A stretch of 64,000 nucleotides of DNA. Origin: an uncultured beta proteobacterium (lineage in GTDB: Bacteria; Pseudomonadota; Gammaproteobacteria; Burkholderiales; SG8-41). Shown here piece by piece: positions 26,984 through 36,199 of the stretch; position 1 is the first letter of the stretch, and every line of letters starts with the position of its first letter. The notes under the pieces are model-generated. The model was given only the letters and a program-made list of their open reading frames with translations, was not told where the DNA came from and made no database searches. Location of the stretch: assembly GCA_903933915.1 (NCBI GenBank), contig CAIZLW010000082.1, forward strand, positions 1 to 64,000, given 5' to 3'. A program made the translations under genes and the position numbers.

Positions 26984-29842
26984 TTACTCCGGTAACTGGT
27001 AGCCTTTATCGTGGAACAGCTTGATGCATGCAGTGACAATGGCGGGGTCGTAGAGCGTACCCGAATGGGCCTGCAATTCGGTAATGGCGGCTTCGATGCC
27101 CAGTGCCGCGCGGTAGGGGCGATGTGTGCTCATCGATTCAATGACATCGGAGACGGCAAGGATGCGCGCCTCCAGGCAGATGGCGTCGCCGCGCAAGCCT
27201 TGCGGGTAGCCGCTGCCGTCCAGCCGTTCGTGGTGCTGCCAGACAGCGGTTGCCACGGGCCATGGAAATTCGATGTCTTTGAGAATTTCATAACCCTGCT
27301 GGGCATGGGTCTGGATGATGAGGAACTCCGCCGCTGACAGGCGTGTCGGTTTGGACAGGATTTCCGCAGGCACCGAGATCTTGCCGACATCATGCACGCG
27401 GCCGGCGACACGCAGGCCGGTGACCTGTTGTTCGGTGAGGCCGATTTCGGTGCCGATGGCTGCAGCCAGTTCGCCCACCCGCCGCTCGTGCCCTGAGGTG
27501 TAGGGGTCGCGGAGATCGACTATATGCGAAATCGCATCCACGGTCGACATCATCGAGCGTTCGAGACGGTCAATGTATTCCTTGACGCGTTCTTCCTGCG
27601 TCCGGCGATCGGTGATGTCCTGCAGCACTCCCAGCACCACCGGGCGGTTGCCGAGCATGGTGCGGCTGCCATGAACGCCGACGTCGATGATCCGTCCGTC
27701 CTTGTGCACGCCGCGGAATTCGTGGCGCAGGGTTTCAATGCTGCCGGAGATGCGTTTGCGGATGTTTTCGCGCACGAGATCGCAGTCTTCCGGTGCGATG
27801 ATGTTGGTAAGGCTGACATCGCTCAGTTCTTCAGGTTCGTAACCGAAAACTTCAGCCGCACGTGGATTGACGTAAATCAGATTTTCGTTGTCGACCATGT
27901 AGATGCCGACCATCGACTGTTCGACCAGCGTCTTGAACTTGTGTTCGCTTTCGGCAAGCGCCATTTCGCTCTGTTTTTGCGCGCTGATGTCGGTATGCGT
28001 GCCGATCATCATCAGCGGTGCGCCTGCGGCATCGCGGCTCGTGACCTTGCCATGGTCCAGTATCCATTTGTAGCTGCCGTCCTTGCAGCGGACGCGATGT
28101 TCTGAGGAATAATTCGGCTTTATGCCCTCGAGATATTGGCGGGCTTCGGTTTCCACTCTCGGCCAGTCATCGGGATGCACGCGGGTTTTCCATTCGTCGA
28201 TGGAATCGCTGATTTCCTCGCCGCCGTATCCGAGCATGGTTTTCCAGCGCGGCGAATAAAACGCGGTGTCCGCGGGGATGTTCCATTCCCACACGCCGTG
28301 GTCGCCGCCCTCCAGTGCGAACTGCCAGCGCGCTTCCGCGCGTTGCAGTTCGGCGATGGAGTGATCCCATTCGGTCTGGGTCCGCAGGCCTTCGAGGGCG
28401 TAATCAAGGTTAGCCCCCATCTCGGTCAGCAGGGTGACGATGTCCGGACGGAAATAGCCTGACACATCGGAATACAGATGCAGGGTCGCTAACGGGGTGC
28501 CGTTCTGCCGGATCGGCAGCACCGCCAGCGATCGGAATCCGGCCTTCCCGAACAGTCCCAGCCAGGGTGCAAGGCCGGGCTCATCCTTCCAGTCGTTGAC
28601 CACTTCAATGCGGTTGTGGACGAGCGCGCGGGCCGCAACGGCGCATTCGCTGCGATCCGTCGAATTGAGGCTGGTCATTGCCAGTTCGAGGATGTGTTGG
28701 TCTTCGCCGGCCCGGGCCACCGGCCGGAGTTTTTCGGCATCGTTGAGCATGCCGACCCACGCAAAGACGATGCCGGTGCGTTCCACCGCAATCTCGCAAA
28801 CCTGCTGGAACAGGGTATTGCGGTCGCGGATGCGGATGATGGCCTCGTTGGTGGCGCTCAGCGCCGCGTACAGGTTGCGCTGCTCGAGCAGCCTGCGTTC
28901 GGCCTGTTTGCGATCGGTAATGTCCTGTATCGTCGCCAAGATAAGTTCCACAGAACGATCCGCACGCCGTACGGCATGCACGTCAATGATGGTATCGATC
29001 ACCATGCCATCGGCGCGAATGAAGCGTTTGTCCAGCGAATAACCGTCGCTTTCATCGCGGAGCAGCCGATCAAATTCGGCAACGTCGGCGGCAAGGTCGT
29101 CGGGATGCGTCAGCTCTTCCCAGTTTTTTTCCTCCAGCTGTTTTCGCGTGTAGCCGAGGATTTCGCAGAGCTGGTTGTTGAAGTGCAGCCAGCGCTTGGA
29201 TTCCGGTGAGGTGATGGCCATGCCGATGAACGGCAGGTTGAAAAACAACTGCAGCAGATGTTCGCCCTTACGCGTCGCTGTGATATCGGTCATGTAGAAA
29301 TCACAGAAATCCGGTGCATGCGGCACGTAGGATACCGACCAGATACGGGCGCCCAAGGCAAACTCGGTAAGACCCGGCGCGGTTTCGGCGGCCATGGTCT
29401 TCAGTTGCTGCTCCAGTCGTTCGGCGACCCGCCCTTTGATGGATTTAATCAGTTGTTGTGCAGCCTTGTTCATGAACAGCTTTTTCCCGGCCGGCGTCAC
29501 CATCAGTACGGGGTTGATGCTTTGTAGCGGGTAACGTGCGAGTTCGGCCGCCTTGCGGTGTAAAACCAGATGTCCCCGCAGTTGGCGCAGCAGCGCGAAT
29601 GTCAATGCGGTAAGGCCGCTGGCGACCAGCAGGTAGATGGCCAGGCTGATGATCGCAAATGCCTGCCAGCTTTCAAGTAATTGTGACTTGGGAATGCCGA
29701 CCAGCAGACGAAGATTGGGGTATCGCGGAACGATGCCTGTTGCATAGATACGATCTTCCCCGTCGATCTCGCTGGAAGCGCGGAAGGTTTGGGTTCCCCC
29801 GTTCTGCGCGAGCGATGTGTTTGACGGCAGAAGCCTGCTGGA
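26984..29842 (-). pseudogene. PAS-GAF-PAS-PAS-HD-GYP cyclic-di-GMP phosphodiesterase, 3' part of an interrupted gene
   Basis: This is the same frame as the preceding piece (1158 nt separate the two ORF-track starts, a multiple of 3). The interruption is the TAG at 29843-29845. The stretch just after the stop completes the CACHE sensor (IYATGIVPRYPNLRLLVG) and a third membrane segment (IISLAIYLLVASGLTALTFA). PAS-like, PAS (YTRKQLEEKNWEELTHPDDL), GAF (about VCEIAVERTGIVFAWVG), two PAS (EWNIPADTAFYSPRWKT; NENLIYVNPRAAEVFGYEPE) and HD-GYP domains follow. HD (VHDVGKISVP) and GYP (HHERLDGSGYP) motifs are intact, so the enzyme core could still work. The first ORF-track start is a TTG inside the membrane segment, not a credible start, which favours pseudogene, assembly error or readthrough. 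Confidence 0.8.
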
Positions 29843-30763
29843 CTACCCGATGGCGGCTTCGTTATAGGGGCTGCGCAACAGCAGCGTGTCATTCGCATCG
29901 TAGACAGACAGCGTGGTGCCGGCTTGAGTCGTCTGCTGCCAATAGGCGCCGAAGATGGCGGGGTCGATGACGGCGGCGACAATGCCCATGAACTGGCCGG
30001 ATGATGTGCGGATGGGCCGGCTGGCGACGATCAGCCAGCGGCCTGACGCTTCGCCGCGGAAAGGTTTGGTCAGGTGCAACCCGCTGTTCGCATTGTTGCG
30101 GTGGTGCAGGAAATAATCCCGTGACGCCAGATCCAGCTTGGTTGCGCCGGGATCGCTGTGGGCGGTGACCTTGCCGCTCGCGTCGGTAGTGCCGATGCTG
30201 CTGACGGAGAATGCAATATCAGGGATATGGGCCCGAAGTTCCTCCGCGGGAGGGGGCATCCTGTTTTGAATGATGTCCTGGGCAATGGCACTCAGCGTGA
30301 AATTAATGAGATCGATCGAGCCGCTGGTCTGCACCGCTTGCGCCTTTTGCAGGGCGAGCGCCGAACGTTCGCTATTCTGCAGGGTGTGTTCACGATGCCA
30401 CCACAGGGCCGCCGCGAGGATGATGAAGAGAGTGCAGTAAAGGACGATGACCAGCGCCGGTAGCCAACGGGAGACCCAATCACCGCGTTCCAGGGATTGG
30501 GCGACCTCGGCGCCGAGGTCGCCTTCAATGATGTTTTCGGTGTTGCGCCGGTCCAGATAGGTCAGCACAACAAACAGCACGGTTCCGGTGATGCCGACGT
30601 AGGCCAGCCCTTTCAGCAACTCGAAATGCGACGCGCCATAGTCGGCGAACAGGGTGTTGGTAAGGAAATGTCCGGTGAGTATCCAGGTTGAACCCGCCAG
30701 GATGTAGGCCAGAGTGCCAAATACAGGCAGTTTCCAATTGACGGGCAGTTTCCAATTGGGCAT
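29843..30763 (-). pseudogene. Membrane CACHE sensor, 5' part of the same interrupted HD-GYP gene
   Basis: 306 residues ending at an in-frame TAG. The start MPNWKLPVNWKLPVFGTLAY has a duplicated NWKLPV. Two membrane segments (VFGTLAYILAGSTWILTGHF and LKGLAYVGITGTVLFVVLTY) form an unassigned N-terminal pair, then LPALVIVLYCTLFIILAAAL begins the periplasmic double-CACHE domain (residues about 165-306, including SRDYFLHHRNNANSGLHLTK and FMGIVAAVIDPAIFGAYWQQ). The domain is cut before its last strands. With the downstream part the intact product would be about 1259 residues, a receptor that couples an external ligand to cyclic-di-GMP breakdown. Confidence 0.8.
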
Positions 30764-30997
30764 CAGTATGTTCCCTTGTTACCGATTGCTGTCTGCCGTC
30801 CGGGCAGACGCCCATGTCTTGGGCTATAGCGCCGACGTTTATCACTATTGTTCTTATCGATTCAGTGTAGCGATTCCCGGCGTCAAATCAAGGTAAATCG
30901 CGGGGTGAATATCAATGACAATGCCGCCATCGGCAATGCATGATGTTCTGAAAAAATGGATTTCTGATCACTTCTGGCCGGCTTGGGCATTGCCGTT

Positions 30998-31558
30998 TTA
31001 GGTTTTGGGCTCGTTTTCCTGCCATTTGATGACGGTATATCGCGCGATCCGCATTTCGGGACTCCAGAAGTCCGGAGGCAAGCCCGCTTTGTATTTGAGT
31101 TGAGCGAGAAATTCCCCGGCATTGGCCGACTGTTCCCACATCTCGGGCAGGAAGCTGCTGCGATGGCGGCCGTATTCCAGGATCACGCCGTCAGTTCCAG
31201 GCCGCAGTTGCGCCAGGGTTGCGGCTTCGTCGGCGGCTTGCAGCGTTTCAGCGACTGACAGCACGCAGACCTCGATGCGGGTATGCGCAAATTCATCCTG
31301 GTCCAGTGGTTTGAAGCGCAGATCGCTGCAGGCGGCAGCAATGGCATTGGCGATGACGTCTTCAGCGAGCGTGCGGTGAGCCTGCAGTGTGCCGATGCTG
31401 CCGCGCAGTTTGCCTTCGCGCAGCAACGTCACGTAGCTTGCGCCGGGTGCGCGCAGCCATTCGGCATCGTATGTATCGCTGGAACCCGCCAGGCCCAGTC
31501 GGCGAGCGATGGCATTACGTGCAATGGCGATCAGGGTGTGGCCGGTTTCAGTGTTCAT
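30998..31558 (-). CDS. AMMECR1-domain protein (AmmeMemoRadiSam protein A-like)
   Basis: 186 residues from the internal ATG (MNTETGHTLIAIARNAIARR); the longer ORF start adds a poor leader. The AMMECR1 domain is recognised by YVTLLREGKLRGSIGTLQAH, RTLAEDVIANAIAAACSDLR, FAHTRIEVCVLSV and PGTDGVILEYGRHRSSFLPE followed by WEQSANAGEFLAQLKYKAGL. In many prokaryotes this protein accompanies a Memo-like protein and a radical-SAM protein, a system of unknown function. Neither partner is in the window. It is divergent to ispD. The biochemical role is not known. Confidence 0.87.
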   Translation of the reverse strand: MNTETGHTLIAIARNAIARRLGLAGSSDTYDAEWLRAPGASYVTLLREGKLRGSIGTLQAHRTLAEDVIANAIAAACSDLRFKPLDQDEFAHTRIEVCVLSVAETLQAADEAATLAQLRPGTDGVILEYGRHRSSFLPEMWEQSANAGEFLAQLKYKAGLPPDFWSPEMRIARYTVIKWQENEPKT

Positions 31559-31636
31559 GACTTGCGACTGATGGCGAATGATGCGAAAGGTTGGATGCTT
31601 GATTGATGTGCACACGGTACGGCTAAAACACGCTGC

Positions 31637-31642
31637 TATAAT
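31637..31642 (+). promoter_or_regulatory. -10 element TATAAT upstream of ispD
   Basis: A perfect TATAAT 54 nt before the ispD ATG, in the gap to the divergent AMMECR1 gene. No well-spaced -35 is evident. Confidence 0.4.
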
Positions 31643-31695
31643 GCCAATAAAATCAGCAAATTACGAGACTGCTTCGGCGTGACTGCGCATTGCCC

Positions 31696-32418
31696 ATGAC
31701 CGTGAACCCTCATCAAACTGCAGCGGCGCGTTATGTCGCGCTGATTCCTGCCGCCGGCAGCGGTTCACGCATGGGTGCGGCAGCGCCGAAACAATACGCG
31801 CCGCTGGCCGGCCGGCCGCTGATTGAACACGCGGTGCATCGTTTGTGCGCGCATCCGCGTATCGATGCGGTTTTTGTCGTGCTGGCACCGGGCGACGCGC
31901 AGTTCAACCGCTGTGACTGGCGCGGCTGCGAGGCCAAACTCAGTGCCTTGTATTGTGGCGGTGAGACCCGCGCCGCCAGCGTATTCAACGGCCTTCTTGC
32001 CGCCAATGACGCGATCGACGCCAACGACTGGGTGCTGGTGCACGATGCCGCGCGGCCCTGTCTTGGCGTGCAGGAGATCGACCGGCTGATCGCCGAAGTC
32101 GGCGACAGCGAAGTCGGCGGACTGCTGGCGGTGCCGGTGGCCGATACGCTGAAACGCGCCAGTGCGGAACGCGAAGCGGTGCAGACCGAGGGGCGCGATC
32201 ATCTGTGGCGCGCGCAGACGCCGCAGATGTTCCGTTATCGCGTGCTGATCGAGGCGCTGCGCCGCGCGGATATCGCAGCGGTTACCGATGAATCCAGCGC
32301 CGTCGAGCAGACCGGCGCGAGGCCGCGCCTGGTGCAGGGCAGCGCCACCAACTTCAAGGTAACCTATCCTGAAGACCTCGCGCTCGCCGAACTCATACTG
32401 GGAAAAGCAGGGCAGTGA
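31696..32418 (+). CDS. ispD: 2-C-methyl-D-erythritol 4-phosphate cytidylyltransferase
   Basis: 240 residues from the ATG at 31696 (the ORF-track TTG is two codons upstream). The nucleotidyltransferase loop [20 protein letters not shown], the [11 protein letters not shown] strand and [20 protein letters not shown] are all family signatures, and [20 protein letters not shown] and [20 protein letters not shown] follow. IspD joins CTP to methylerythritol phosphate in the non-mevalonate isoprenoid pathway, in the cytoplasm. The stop overlaps the ispF start, the usual ispD-ispF arrangement. Confidence 0.97.
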   Translation: MTVNPHQTAAARYVALIPAAGSGSRMGAAAPKQYAPLAGRPLIEHAVHRLCAHPRIDAVFVVLAPGDAQFNRCDWRGCEAKLSALYCGGETRAASVFNGLLAANDAIDANDWVLVHDAARPCLGVQEIDRLIAEVGDSEVGGLLAVPVADTLKRASAEREAVQTEGRDHLWRAQTPQMFRYRVLIEALRRADIAAVTDESSAVEQTGARPRLVQGSATNFKVTYPEDLALAELILGKAGQ

Positions 32419-32921
32419 TGATGCGCATCGGACAGGGTTTCGACGTACATGCACTGGTCGAAGGACGGCCGCTGATCATCGGCGGCGTGACCATACCGTT
32501 TGAACGCGGGCTGGCCGGCCATTCCGACGCCGATGTGCTGCTGCATGCGCTGTGCGATGCCTTGATCGGCGCGGCCGGTCTGGGCGATATCGGCAAACAT
32601 TTCCCCGATACCGATCCGCGCTACAAGGGCATCGACAGCCGCGAATTGCTGCGCGCCGTGGTGCGACTGCTGCAGCAACGCAGTCTTGCGGTGGTCAATG
32701 TCGATGCGACGATCATCGCCCAGGCGCCGAAAATGGAGCCGCACATCCCCGCCATGCGTGCCAACATTGCCGCGGACCTCGGCGTGCACATCGACGACGT
32801 CAACATCAAGGCCAAGACCGCCGAGAAACTGGGTTTTGTCGGCCGCGGAGAAGGTATCGTTGCCGAAGCAGTGGCCCTGATCAGTCGGGCGGTTGCCGGT
32901 GCGGACGCGTCCGGGGACTGA
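32418..32921 (+). CDS. ispF: 2-C-methyl-D-erythritol 2,4-cyclodiphosphate synthase
   Basis: About 167 residues; the ATG at 32418 (overlapping the ispD TGA) or 32421 is the likely start. The family pattern is complete: [20 protein letters not shown] with metal-binding [41 protein letters not shown], and the C-terminal [20 protein letters not shown]. It cyclises CDP-methylerythritol phosphate to the cyclodiphosphate, two steps after IspD. The overlap with ispD suggests translational coupling. Confidence 0.97.
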   Translation: MMRIGQGFDVHALVEGRPLIIGGVTIPFERGLAGHSDADVLLHALCDALIGAAGLGDIGKHFPDTDPRYKGIDSRELLRAVVRLLQQRSLAVVNVDATIIAQAPKMEPHIPAMRANIAADLGVHIDDVNIKAKTAEKLGFVGRGEGIVAEAVALISRAVAGADASGD

Positions 32922-32958
32922 CCGCAGTATTGGGCCATGGCTGCCGGCCGGGCGGTCT

Positions 32959-32964
32959 TATAAT
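32959..32964 (+). promoter_or_regulatory. -10 element TATAAT upstream of the cyclic-nucleotide-binding protein gene
   Basis: Perfect TATAAT 33 nt before the ATG at 32997. A -35 at the standard distance is not apparent. Confidence 0.35.
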
Positions 32965-32996
32965 CAGTATTCCTGCAATTTGCCGCCGGGGCTGTG

Positions 32997-33476
32997 ATGA
33001 ACGAGGCTCACTGGGTCGAAGTCTTCAAGCGCTTGGAGCCCACGCGCGAAGCCCCGGATGTGCTCGCGCTGCCGCATTGGGACGAGGCTCATTGGGGCAA
33101 ACTCCTGACGCGAACCACACAACGCCATTTTCGTGCCAGTGAGGTGGTGATCCAGCGCGGCGCCGCAGACCGTACGCTGTATCTGGTCGCAGCAGGCATG
33201 CTTGAAGTGGGGGTGACCCGGGTGGACGGCGTCAGCATGACGTCGCTGGCGCGCATCAGCACCGGCAGCATTCTCGGTGAACAATCCTTTTTCGACAGCC
33301 AGCCACGGTCGGCGAATGTCTGGGCTGTCGCCGACGGTACGCTGCTGCTGCTGCCTTACGAGCATTTCAGCGAGTTTGGTGAAACGGAGCCGGAACTGGC
33401 GCGCGATTTCCTGTTCGCAATGGCGCGGGTGCTGTCGATCAGACTGCGCAACACCTCATTCCGCTTGCGCCGTTAA
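32997..33476 (+). CDS. Stand-alone cyclic-nucleotide-binding (Crp-like) domain protein
   Basis: 159 residues. A cyclic-nucleotide-binding beta roll is recognisable from HFRASEVVIQRGAADRTLYL, AAGMLEVGV and the phosphate-binding-cassette-like RISTGSILGEQSFFDSQPRS followed by ANVWAVADGTLLLLPYEHF. The C terminus is a single helix (RDFLFAMARVLSIRLRNTSF) and has no DNA-binding helix-turn-helix, so it is not a Crp/Fnr activator by itself. A signalling role through a partner is possible. It ends in a 4-nt convergent overlap with the sensor kinase gene. Whether the pocket binds a nucleotide is unknown. Confidence 0.8.
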   Translation: MNEAHWVEVFKRLEPTREAPDVLALPHWDEAHWGKLLTRTTQRHFRASEVVIQRGAADRTLYLVAAGMLEVGVTRVDGVSMTSLARISTGSILGEQSFFDSQPRSANVWAVADGTLLLLPYEHFSEFGETEPELARDFLFAMARVLSIRLRNTSFRLRR

Positions 33477-34777
33477 GCGACGGGCAGTTCGACGCGGGCG
33501 CGCAGGCCGCCGCCTTGACGCGGCAGCAGTTGCACCTGGCCGCCGTGTAATTTGGCAATGCGGTCGACAATCGCCAGTCCAAGGCCGGTGCCGCTGGTCG
33601 AGCGCGCGCTGTTCATGCGTGTGAACGGCTGCAGCATGCGCGCGGCATCTTCGGGCGGTATTCCTGGCCCGCGATCCAGCACTTCGATGCGGTTGATGTT
33701 GCCGTCGCTTGCGGTGACGACCTCGACCGGCCCGGCGCCGTGGTGCAGCGCATTGTCGATCAGGTTGGCGAGCAGCCGCTGAACCGCCTGAGTGCGCAGC
33801 GCTTGCGGCGCCGGCGTGCCGGCGTGCAGTACAACATGGCGAGCGTTGCGCGTGTAACGCTCGACCACCGCTTGCGCCAGCGCGTTGAGATCGGCTTTGC
33901 CCAGCATCTGCTCGGCATCAATGGGCCGCGCGAAGTCGAGGAACTGGCCGATCGCGGTGTCGATGTCGCCGATGTCCTGGGCGACGCCCGCTTTCAGATC
34001 GGCGGCACCGCGGTCATCGAGCATTTCCAGCGCGAGGCGGATGCGTGACAGCGGTGTGCGCAAGTCGTGCGAAACGCCGGCCAGCAGCAGCGCGCGCTCT
34101 TCATCCTGGCGCTGGATGTCAGCGGCCATCTGATTGAAGGCGCGGGCCAGAGTTTGGATTTCCGCGGGGCCGGCTTCGGTGACGCGGGTCGGCGTCGTGC
34201 CGCGTCCCAGCAGTTCTGCGGCGCGGGTCAGTTCGCGCAACGGCCGATTGATGCGAGCGACCACCAGGAAGGCGCCGATCACGGTCAGCGCCAGCACCAG
34301 CGCGCCCCAGCCGATCCAGCGCAGCGGTTCATTGCTTTCGATGCGTCCGCGCGGCAGTGACACCCAGTATTCGTCGGTATCGATGCGAAAACTCACCCAC
34401 ACGCCGGAGATGCCTTCGCGCTCCAGGGTCAAACGCGTCTGTTCGCCCAGTCGTTCGCGCAATTGTGCCGCCATGATGCGCAGGAACGGCCGGTTGGGCA
34501 GTGCGGGGACGGCTTCATCGGGATCGCCGGCATAGACCTGGATGCCTTCCTGCTCGGCGAGGTCATCCAGCAGCGCATAACGCCGGGCCGGATCAGCGGT
34601 GACCAGCGCGGCGCGTGTCAGGTTGACGACGCTGATCACCTGCTGCGCGGCCTGCAGCGCCCGCGGTTCCACTTCCGATGCGCGGAAAATCTGCAGCCAT
34701 GCGAGGTGGGCGACGATCAGCAGTCCGGCGATCAGCAGCACGCTGCGCCAGAGCAGCGTGCGCGGCCACAAGGTCAT
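33473..34777 (-). CDS. envZ: EnvZ-like sensor histidine kinase
   Basis: 434 residues from the ATG at 34777, whose ATGA overlaps the ompR stop; the longer ORF-track start adds ompR sequence. Domain order: membrane segment (WRSVLLIAGLLIVAHLAWLQ), periplasmic region, membrane segment (WIGWGALVLALTVIGAFLVV), HAMP (RPLRELTRAAELLGRG), dimerisation and phosphotransfer domain with the H-box LLAGVSHDLRTPLSRIRLAL, then the ATPase (N-box LLANLIDNALHHGAG, G-box RGPGIPPEDAARM, GTGLGLAIVDRIAKLHGG). The H-box and the following ALEMLDD closely resemble EnvZ. It would phosphorylate the OmpR of the same operon in response to osmolarity or another envelope signal. Confidence 0.92.
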   Translation of the reverse strand: MTLWPRTLLWRSVLLIAGLLIVAHLAWLQIFRASEVEPRALQAAQQVISVVNLTRAALVTADPARRYALLDDLAEQEGIQVYAGDPDEAVPALPNRPFLRIMAAQLRERLGEQTRLTLEREGISGVWVSFRIDTDEYWVSLPRGRIESNEPLRWIGWGALVLALTVIGAFLVVARINRPLRELTRAAELLGRGTTPTRVTEAGPAEIQTLARAFNQMAADIQRQDEERALLLAGVSHDLRTPLSRIRLALEMLDDRGAADLKAGVAQDIGDIDTAIGQFLDFARPIDAEQMLGKADLNALAQAVVERYTRNARHVVLHAGTPAPQALRTQAVQRLLANLIDNALHHGAGPVEVVTASDGNINRIEVLDRGPGIPPEDAARMLQPFTRMNSARSTSGTGLGLAIVDRIAKLHGGQVQLLPRQGGGLRARVELPVA

Positions 34778-35499
34778 TGCGCCTTGCCGTCGGGGATGAA
34801 CACATAGCCGAATCCCCACACGGTCTGGATGAAGGCCGGTTTGGCCGGATCGGGTTCGATGATTTTGCGCAGGCGCGAGATCTGCACATCAATCGAGCGG
34901 TCAAATGCGCCGAACTCGCGGCCGCGTGCGAGTTCCATCAGCTTGTCACGTGACAGCGGCGTGCGCGGGTGTTCAACCAGTACTTTGAGCAGCGCAAATT
35001 CACCGGTGGTCAGTGACTGGTTTTCGCCGTTTCGCGACAGCGTGCGGGTGCCCAGGTTCAGGCGGAATTCGCCGAATTCGATGACTTGCGCCGCGCCACC
35101 GGGTGCGCCGGGCGGCGCTGCCGGCGGCTGGCGGCGCAATACGGCCTGGATGCGTGCGACCAGTTCGCGCGGATTAAAGGGTTTGGGCAGATAGTCGTCG
35201 GCGCCGAGTTCCAGTCCGACGATGCGGTCGACATCGTCGCCCTTGGCGGTGAGCATGATGATGGGCAGGGTTTCGCCGCCGCCGCGTAGCCGGCGGCAGA
35301 TCGACAGGCCGTCTTCGCCGGGCAGCATCAGGTCGAGAATCATCAGTTCGTAGCGTTCGCGGGCCAGGTAGCGGTTCATTTCCACCGCATCGGCAACAAC
35401 ACGTACGGCGTAACCCTGCTCGGTGAGGTAACGGTTGAGCAGATCGCGCAGGCGCACATCATCGTCAACGACAAGAATCCGTGTTTTGGTCTGGTTCAT
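34774..35499 (-). CDS. ompR: OmpR-family response regulator
   Basis: 241 residues. The receiver has ILVVDDDVRLRDLLNRYLTE, the phosphorylation site LMILDLMLPGEDGLSICRRL, and PIIMLTAKGDDVDRIVGLEL-GADDYLPKPFNPRELVAR, which is nearly identical to OmpR of enterics. The C-terminal winged helix contains LTTGEFALLKVLVEHPRTPLSR and ISRLRKIIEPDP with VWGFGYVFIPDG at the end. It binds DNA to control porin and other genes. It is first in the operon, with envZ translationally coupled. Confidence 0.95.
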   Translation of the reverse strand: MNQTKTRILVVDDDVRLRDLLNRYLTEQGYAVRVVADAVEMNRYLARERYELMILDLMLPGEDGLSICRRLRGGGETLPIIMLTAKGDDVDRIVGLELGADDYLPKPFNPRELVARIQAVLRRQPPAAPPGAPGGAAQVIEFGEFRLNLGTRTLSRNGENQSLTTGEFALLKVLVEHPRTPLSRDKLMELARGREFGAFDRSIDVQISRLRKIIEPDPAKPAFIQTVWGFGYVFIPDGKAQ

Positions 35500-35914
35500 G
35501 GCGCAATCCTAGCCAGTTCAGCGGCATCCGGCCATGGCCCGGCAACAAAGTCTTACAAATTACCCGGCTGTTGCCGGCGGCGCCGGACTTAGCATCGGCA
35601 ATGGGCGCAGTAGCGGTGCTGGGGGCCGGCAACACTTGCTTACACAATGGCTGCGGGTGGAAATAGTCTGGTTACAGGTCGCGCCGATGATGATTTCAAC
35701 GCGCCGATGGCGCGTCGCCGGAGCACCTTCCGGCATAACCCGACAGCATGGAGGTCATGATGACCAGACATACCGGCACGGCAGGGCAGCAGGAACAACG
35801 GCGACGAAGTCGCGGTCTGTACGGCGAAAGCAGCCTGCAGGCCGTCACAGTTACAATCTGCGCCATGGTGCCGGCGTGAATGGCCGGCGGCAGCAATCAT
35901 AGGGAGCTTGGTGC
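35500..35914. other. 415-bp region without a convincing gene
   Basis: ompR and the small secreted protein gene are divergent across this region, so promoters for both are expected here, but I identify none with confidence. The ORF-track calls on both strands have no recognisable protein features. One small ORF (39-40 codons) with a strong ribosome-binding site is described separately. Confidence 0.5.
35757..35879 (+). CDS. Possible small ORF, 40 codons
   Basis: A GGAGG lies 2-5 nt before two adjacent ATGs. The reading is 39-40 residues, basic and arginine-rich (QQEQRRRSRGLYGESS) with a slightly hydrophobic C terminus (VTVTICAMVPA). The ribosome-binding site is the only support; there is no recognised family. 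It ends 36 bp before the next gene. Confidence 0.2.
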   Translation: MMTRHTGTAGQQEQRRRSRGLYGESSLQAVTVTICAMVPA

Positions 35915-36178
35915 ATGAAAGTTTGGCTGGTCATTGTTCTGGGGTGGGTGGTGCTGCAGGCAGGACCGGCGGTCGCCGGTCCGTGGCGCGACCTGCCGTC
36001 CGTCCAGAGCCAGAGCCGGCCGGAACGCGCGGAGCACGGGCCGCAGCGGCAGCGCGAGATGCCGCCGCCGGAGCGGCAACAGCGGCCGCAGCGCCTGTCG
36101 GATGACGAGCGCCGTGAATTGCACCGCGATCTCGACAAGGCGCGGCGGGAGATTTACCAGCCGCGCCGTGAACGTTAA
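35915..36178 (+). CDS. Small secreted basic protein, hypothetical
   Basis: 87 residues with a clean signal peptide (MKVWLVIVLGWVVLQAGPAVAG). The mature part is very rich in arginine, glutamine, glutamate and proline (QRQREMPPPERQQRPQRLSD), ending in a predicted helix (DERRELHRDLDKARREIYQP). I do not recognise a family. It has an AGGGAG ribosome-binding site and is 21 bp before the cysteine-rich repeat protein, probably in one transcript with it. Both end at the same terminator. Confidence 0.65.
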   Translation: MKVWLVIVLGWVVLQAGPAVAGPWRDLPSVQSQSRPERAEHGPQRQREMPPPERQQRPQRLSDDERRELHRDLDKARREIYQPRRER

Positions 36179-36199
36179 ATGATATTTGAAAAGGAATTG

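Noticed and set aside
32997-33476. Cyclic-nucleotide-binding protein considered as the Crp/Fnr regulator for the FNR-like box
   Set aside because: The protein ends after the binding domain and one helix; there is no helix-turn-helix and no N-terminal FNR cysteine cluster.
35534-35902. 122-residue ORF between ompR and the small secreted protein
   Set aside because: Low-complexity translation with no signal, domain or good start; treated as non-coding.
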